Part shown: in pieces, positions 60,724 through 64,000 of the stretch
Layout of the letters: the number at the start of each line of letters is the position of its first letter
Numbering within the stretch: the first letter of the stretch is position 1
Assembly: GCA_027493625.1 (NCBI GenBank)
Contig: JAOSKM010000003.1
Coordinates: forward strand, 535,028 to 599,027
DNA: 64,000 nt
DNA from: Planctomycetota bacterium
GTDB lineage: Bacteria; Planctomycetota; UBA8742; UBA2392
Reading direction: 5' to 3'
Made by a program: the position numbers and the translations under genes
Notes under the pieces: generated by a model
What the model saw: the letters and a program-made list of their open reading frames with translations, nothing else
Told to the model about the DNA's origin: nothing
Databases searched by the model: none

Positions 60724-62136
60724 CTACTCCTCACCGCTGCCTCCGATCACCGCCAAGCCCCAAGACGCTCCCCTTCCGCGCCCTTCGGTTTCCACCAAGC
60801 CCAGTTCTTTCAACAGCGCGAGGTCGTCCTTGATCGTCAGCGGGTTCACTCCCAGTGCTTCCTGCAATTCCCGCAGCGCCATGCGTTCATGCTGGCCCAG
60901 AAGTTCCAGCAACGACTGCTGTCGCTTCGTTAGCGCCCTGCCGCCGTGCTCGGTCGGAACCTGCCGTCCCGGCCTGAAGCGCACTGTCACGCAGCCACCC
61001 GCCTCCTCAAACTCCGGGCGCGGCAATCCGGCTCTCTGGGTCAACTCCATCATCTTGACCGTGCCGCGTCCCCACGACTCGATCAGCCCTCGCCGGTAGA
61101 ACGTCCGCGCAATCAGCGGGTTCCACGGCAGGGATTCGTGCGGCTTCACCAGGCTCTCCACTGTCAGGCCGAAGTGCAGCGCGCCCGAAGACGTGATCTC
61201 CAGCCGGTCATCGTAGATGCCCACCGCGATAGACCCGCCGCCGATGCTGTAATCCCGGTGGCAGATCGCGTTGGCCATCGCTTCGCGCAGCGCCGTCGGC
61301 GGATACAGCGGGTCGTCTTTGCGCTCGAACACATCCGGCACAATGCGCCCGGCGACCGGCAGGTGCTGCCGCAGGAAACGATCCGCGTGCACCAGTAGTT
61401 CAAAGGCGTTGCCGTGAAACTGCCGGTTGTCCACGAACTCGGTGCGGTCAGTTCCCTTGAACCGCGCCACCCGCAACAGGCACTGAGGAAATTCTGCCTC
61501 CAGCTTTTCCGCCCGACCGAAGAGCACAGCCGCCGCCCGCAACATCACGCCATCTTTCACCAAGCCGAGGCCGCGCAGAACGTCTTCGGGGTTCCGGGTG
61601 CCGGGGTCCTCCATGCGACCGCGCCGGATTCCTTCCTCCAGTGTTCGCGTTACCTCGGTGACGTTCAGGTCTTCTATGACCCAGCCTGCCGCTGGCTGGT
61701 TTTCCCAGCGTTGCTCGCCGTGCAGGCGCTCAAACAGCATCTGGTTGTACTCGTCGCGGGTCATTTTGCGCGTCGTGTTGCCGACACGCTTGTAAGCCTG
61801 GTTCCGGTAAGTGTAGGGCCGGTTCTGACCCCGGCTGACGCTCACCGCAATCACAGCTCGGTCTTCGCCCACAGGCACGCTATCGACTGTTGGCGTAACG
61901 GGCGGCTCGATGTCCGCGAGTTCCTGCGCAATTTCCTCGGTGGTCCGGTCCGACACCTGCTGGCCGACGACTTTGTTCGGGCTGTCAACGCCGAACAGCA
62001 CTCGCCCGCCCCGGCCATTGAGCATGGCACACAGGGTCTGCGCGGCTTCCTTGCGCAGGCCGGTGGTGCGCTTGAACTCCAAGGCTTCGGACTCGCCAGC
62101 CTTGGCCAGTTCGCGGATGTTTGCTTCCGTCAGCAA
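60724..62136 (-). CDS. AlbA_2 (Schlafen-like) domain protein with ATP-binding and winged-helix C-terminus
   Basis: A 470-residue protein. The N-terminal AlbA_2 domain reads ESEALEFKRTTGLRKEAAQT and NGRGGRVLFGVD. The middle has the C-terminal ATP-binding domain of the RecG-like AAA_4 group: TALREAMANAICHRDYSIGG and GLIESWGRGTVKMMEL. A winged helix closes it (MALRELQEALGVNPLTIKDD). The start is TTG 62136, overlapping a possible leader peptide's stop. Such proteins occur next to restriction and defence genes; regulators or nucleic-acid-binding effectors are both proposed. The adjacent repeats suggest that its tail has been eroded. Confidence 0.85.
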   Translation of the reverse strand: MLTEANIRELAKAGESEALEFKRTTGLRKEAAQTLCAMLNGRGGRVLFGVDSPNKVVGQQVSDRTTEEIAQELADIEPPVTPTVDSVPVGEDRAVIAVSVSRGQNRPYTYRNQAYKRVGNTTRKMTRDEYNQMLFERLHGEQRWENQPAAGWVIEDLNVTEVTRTLEEGIRRGRMEDPGTRNPEDVLRGLGLVKDGVMLRAAAVLFGRAEKLEAEFPQCLLRVARFKGTDRTEFVDNRQFHGNAFELLVHADRFLRQHLPVAGRIVPDVFERKDDPLYPPTALREAMANAICHRDYSIGGGSIAVGIYDDRLEITSSGALHFGLTVESLVKPHESLPWNPLIARTFYRRGLIESWGRGTVKMMELTQRAGLPRPEFEEAGGCVTVRFRPGRQVPTEHGGRALTKRQQSLLELLGQHERMALRELQEALGVNPLTIKDDLALLKELGLVETEGRGRGASWGLAVIGGSGEE

Positions 62137-62234
62137 GTCTGTCCTCCAGCGACGGCACCGCCGCGCATGACCTCGATGCTCACGGACTCATCGCCCGCAA
62201 GCAGTTTCTCCCAAAGTTCGTCGAACGTCGGCAT
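62130..62234 (-). CDS. Short leader frame upstream of the AlbA_2 gene
   Basis: A 34-residue frame from ATG 62234 to TGA 62130, reading MPTFDELWEKLLAGDESVSI and ending AGGQTC. Its stop overlaps the TTG start of the AlbA_2 gene, the pattern of a coupled leader peptide. It could equally be the remnant of a longer N-terminus. Confidence 0.35.
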   Translation of the reverse strand: MPTFDELWEKLLAGDESVSIEVMRGGAVAGGQTC

Positions 62235-62243
62235 GGCAGTGCG

Positions 62244-62945
62244 CTACTCCTGAGAGATTGCCCGGATCAGCCGCCGCAAGTTCCTGGCCTCATTGAGAAG
62301 CTCCTTGCGCAGGCGCTTTGCGTTGGTTTTGGGCCTGACCAGGGGGTCCTGCAACGCCAAGTCAATGAGCAGTACGTCTTGCCGGTTTGCATCGTGCGCT
62401 TCTTCAGCGATGACCGACAATAGCTCAACGAAGGCGCCGGTCTGCTCGACATCCCAGGCTCCACCAACCATGTAGACGAATGATTGGTTGTCGTCAAAGT
62501 CGGCGGAGAAGTGGAAGCGCCCCTTGATGGGTACGTCCTCGAAGTTCACGTAGTTCGTGTTGCCAGGTTGCTCATAGACTTCGTGGACTCTGCCAAACCG
62601 TTCGGCAAGTTCCTCGGAAAACCTGCCAAATGACTCGACCGACTTCGTCCACATGCTCCGAACGATGCGCTGTTGCCAGCGAGCACTCGCACTTGCCATC
62701 ATCTGTTCAAAACCGTCGTTGATTAGGTTCTCTGCCTCTTCGTTGCCCTGAAGTAGGGAAACAACGGCTGCCCGAAACGGAGCGTAAGACTGTCCACGAT
62801 ACGGGGCCTGTTCCTCAATCTCCTTGAGGATTTTCGCCCACTTGTTTAGGGACTTGCCGTGAGTACGGCTTACGGTGTAAATGCTGACCGCTGCGTCATC
62901 CGTGACCTGGTCGTTTGAGTCCGCTGAGGCAATGCGTCTTGCCAT
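62244..62945 (-). CDS. Uncharacterised defence-operon protein, about 233 aa
   Basis: The start at ATG 62945 (MARRIASADSNDQVTDD) follows GGGGA. The protein is mostly helical with WQQRIVRSMWTKSVESFGRF and a beta stretch (GRFHFSADFDDNQSFVYMVG), and ends in a basic helix (KRLRKELLNEARNLRRLIRA). I recognise no family. A longer start at 63026 would overlap the upstream gene's end. It is encoded directly before the AlbA_2 and res genes, so it probably belongs to the same defence module. Confidence 0.65.
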   Translation of the reverse strand: MARRIASADSNDQVTDDAAVSIYTVSRTHGKSLNKWAKILKEIEEQAPYRGQSYAPFRAAVVSLLQGNEEAENLINDGFEQMMASASARWQQRIVRSMWTKSVESFGRFSEELAERFGRVHEVYEQPGNTNYVNFEDVPIKGRFHFSADFDDNQSFVYMVGGAWDVEQTGAFVELLSVIAEEAHDANRQDVLLIDLALQDPLVRPKTNAKRLRKELLNEARNLRRLIRAISQE

Positions 62946-62994
62946 TGCAGTTCCCCGTGCTGCCACCGTTGTTGAAATTCTCTCTATCGCTGAT

Positions 62995-64000
62995 TCACGC
63001 GCCCTTCGCGCTCCCATATGCCTCAATGGCCTTTGCGTAGAGTCTGCGGCGCGGGCGTCTGCTGCGCATCTCGTCTATGAATACCCTGACCCAACTGTTC
63101 GCGTGCTTGGCTGTATCTGCGTCAAAGCTACTTGGGTGGATGTGGATTGTGTGGACTCTGTTCGACGGTTGCTCGGCAACTTTGATCCACGGAATGCGAA
63201 TCGAGAAGTCGTAGCCGAGCATCTTTCCCACGATCTGTTCAGGGACTGGTGGGTCACTCAGTTTCGACCCTGACTGAGCATCCGAAGCGCCTCGTTCGGG
63301 AAACATGACGGGTTCCCGATACAGCATCCTTGATGGCATCGACAGCGTAACTCGCTCAACGTCCGCTCCATCTGGCCACAGCGACCGCAAAGTATCCGCC
63401 AGCGGCCTGACGTAATCCGGTTGAAGGTAGTTGGCTAGCTCGCCGACCGATCCGCCAACCTGTACCGCTGCACTGAGTGCCAGCAACTCGTCGCCAATCT
63501 GCTGAGGGGAAACTGACAAGTCTCCCTGATTCTCGGGACCGGGTGCTAGGTAGACTCGGATTCCAAAGCTTGCGGCGCGGGCCGTAGACGTGAGGATGGT
63601 CAACTGATCCCACACGTCCTTTGGCGCCTTTCCAGCGGTTCGATACGGCCTCCCAGAAGCGTGCTCCGTGAGCCGCCGAATGGTCTCAAGAAGGCTCTTC
63701 TCTCTGGTGATTACGGCATCCAAGGGTGCAAGACCTCTTGCAATACGCTGCCCCTCCAGGCGGAGTTCCAGCGGCACAATCGCCTTAGCGTCGTGGCCTA
63801 ATCCCGAAAGCTCGCGTTCGCGGAAAACTAGGTCGAGCATGTTTCTTAGGTCTTGAACCCCGTCTGACTCAAGCTGGTCCTGCTGCATGAGTAGGGAGAA
63901 ACAAACTTGTTCAGCCCGATCCAAGTCGCCTACCCTGAACCATAGAGAGGCCACTCCGCGCCCGAACAACGCCCGAATTCGACGCAGTTCCTGCGGAACC
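62995..64000 (-). CDS. Uncharacterised defence-operon protein (N-terminus beyond window)
   Basis: The frame is open to the right edge, so its start lies outside; the TTG at 63969 is an internal codon. The visible 335 residues begin with a helical-repeat-like segment (RVGDLDRAEQVCFSLLMQQD), then charged helices and an alpha/beta part (IRVYLAPGPENQGDLSVSPQ and YDFSIRIPWIKVAEQPSNRV), ending in a basic stretch (DEMRSRRPRRRLYAKAIEAY). No family is recognised. It is the most upstream visible gene of the defence operon; its stop is 49 bases before the next start. Confidence 0.65.
   Translation of the reverse strand, partial: VPQELRRIRALFGRGVASLWFRVGDLDRAEQVCFSLLMQQDQLESDGVQDLRNMLDLVFRERELSGLGHDAKAIVPLELRLEGQRIARGLAPLDAVITREKSLLETIRRLTEHASGRPYRTAGKAPKDVWDQLTILTSTARAASFGIRVYLAPGPENQGDLSVSPQQIGDELLALSAAVQVGGSVGELANYLQPDYVRPLADTLRSLWPDGADVERVTLSMPSRMLYREPVMFPERGASDAQSGSKLSDPPVPEQIVGKMLGYDFSIRIPWIKVAEQPSNRVHTIHIHPSSFDADTAKHANSWVRVFIDEMRSRRPRRRLYAKAIEAYGSAKGA

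Larger units (their letters stand above)
50169..64000. mobile_element. Integrated genomic island in tRNA-Arg with defence cargo (right end outside window)
   Basis: The left boundary is the tRNA fragment. The element then carries a tyrosine recombinase next to the junction, an excisionase-like protein, a HUH-type Rep, a reverse transcriptase with nitrilase, a type III-like restriction protein, an AlbA_2 protein and two unknown genes. The composition is less GC-rich than the backbone. Rep plus integrase and excisionase suggests an integrative element able to circularise and replicate. Confidence 0.78.

Overview
The window reads as chromosome of a high-GC bacterium, most probably a member of the Planctomycetota. 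The pointers are a secreted DUF1549/DUF1553 protein with a CxxCH-type motif next to a Tat-exported DUF1501 protein, large secreted prenyltransferase/squalene-oxidase-repeat proteins, HEAT/VWA proteins, and an ECF sigma factor followed by a membrane regulator fused to a prenyltransferase-type toroid. This placement rests on gene content; no rRNA is present.

Bases 1-14.5 kb. A TPR protein with a C39-like peptidase domain runs off the left edge. Next comes a tightly chained six-gene operon: a MoxR AAA+ ATPase, an unknown, an HExxH metallopeptidase-VWA protein, two unknowns and a PaaK-like adenylating enzyme. A convergent radical SAM gene and a second four-gene chain follow: asparagine-synthase-like, GT1 glycosyltransferase, ROK-like ASKHA protein and LmbE deacetylase. 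Together they look like an undescribed chaperone-plus-biosynthesis locus.

Bases 14.5-31 kb. Mostly backbone: a PAS histidine kinase (frameshifted), Dps, secreted toroid protein, small membrane protein, molybdopterin-type domain, double-domain dCTP deaminase, adenosine deaminase, a VapBC45-like toxin-antitoxin pair, HEAT-VWA protein, and the DUF1549-DUF1501 pair closed by a clear terminator. Bases 31.5-35.4 kb hold an orphan capsid-like gene and two AT-richer genes of unknown role, which look acquired.

Bases 35.7-50.1 kb. Secreted proteins, an esterase lipoprotein, GNAT, RecQ carrying an in-frame mobile repeat, the ECF sigma/regulator pair, a TerB-like protein and miaB. Several families of intergenic palindromic repeats occur here.

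Bases 50.17-64 kb. An integrated element inserted in a tRNA-Arg(ACG) gene. Only the 3' part of the tRNA remains at the left junction. The element carries a tyrosine recombinase, an excisionase-like HTH protein, a rolling-circle-type HUH Rep, and a leftward defence operon: two unknowns, an AlbA_2 ATP-binding protein, a type III-like restriction helicase-nuclease, and a reverse transcriptase followed by a nitrilase domain (DRT type 1-like). The element continues past the right edge.

Eight genes are each broken by a single +1 or -1 frame change, several at 5-6 base homopolymers: the histidine kinase, dps, the antitoxin, an LRR protein, the esterase lipoprotein, miaB, the integrase and RT-nitrilase. 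Because conserved genes such as miaB and dps are hit, the simplest reading is indel error in the assembly. I list the fragments separately and describe the intact gene each implies.
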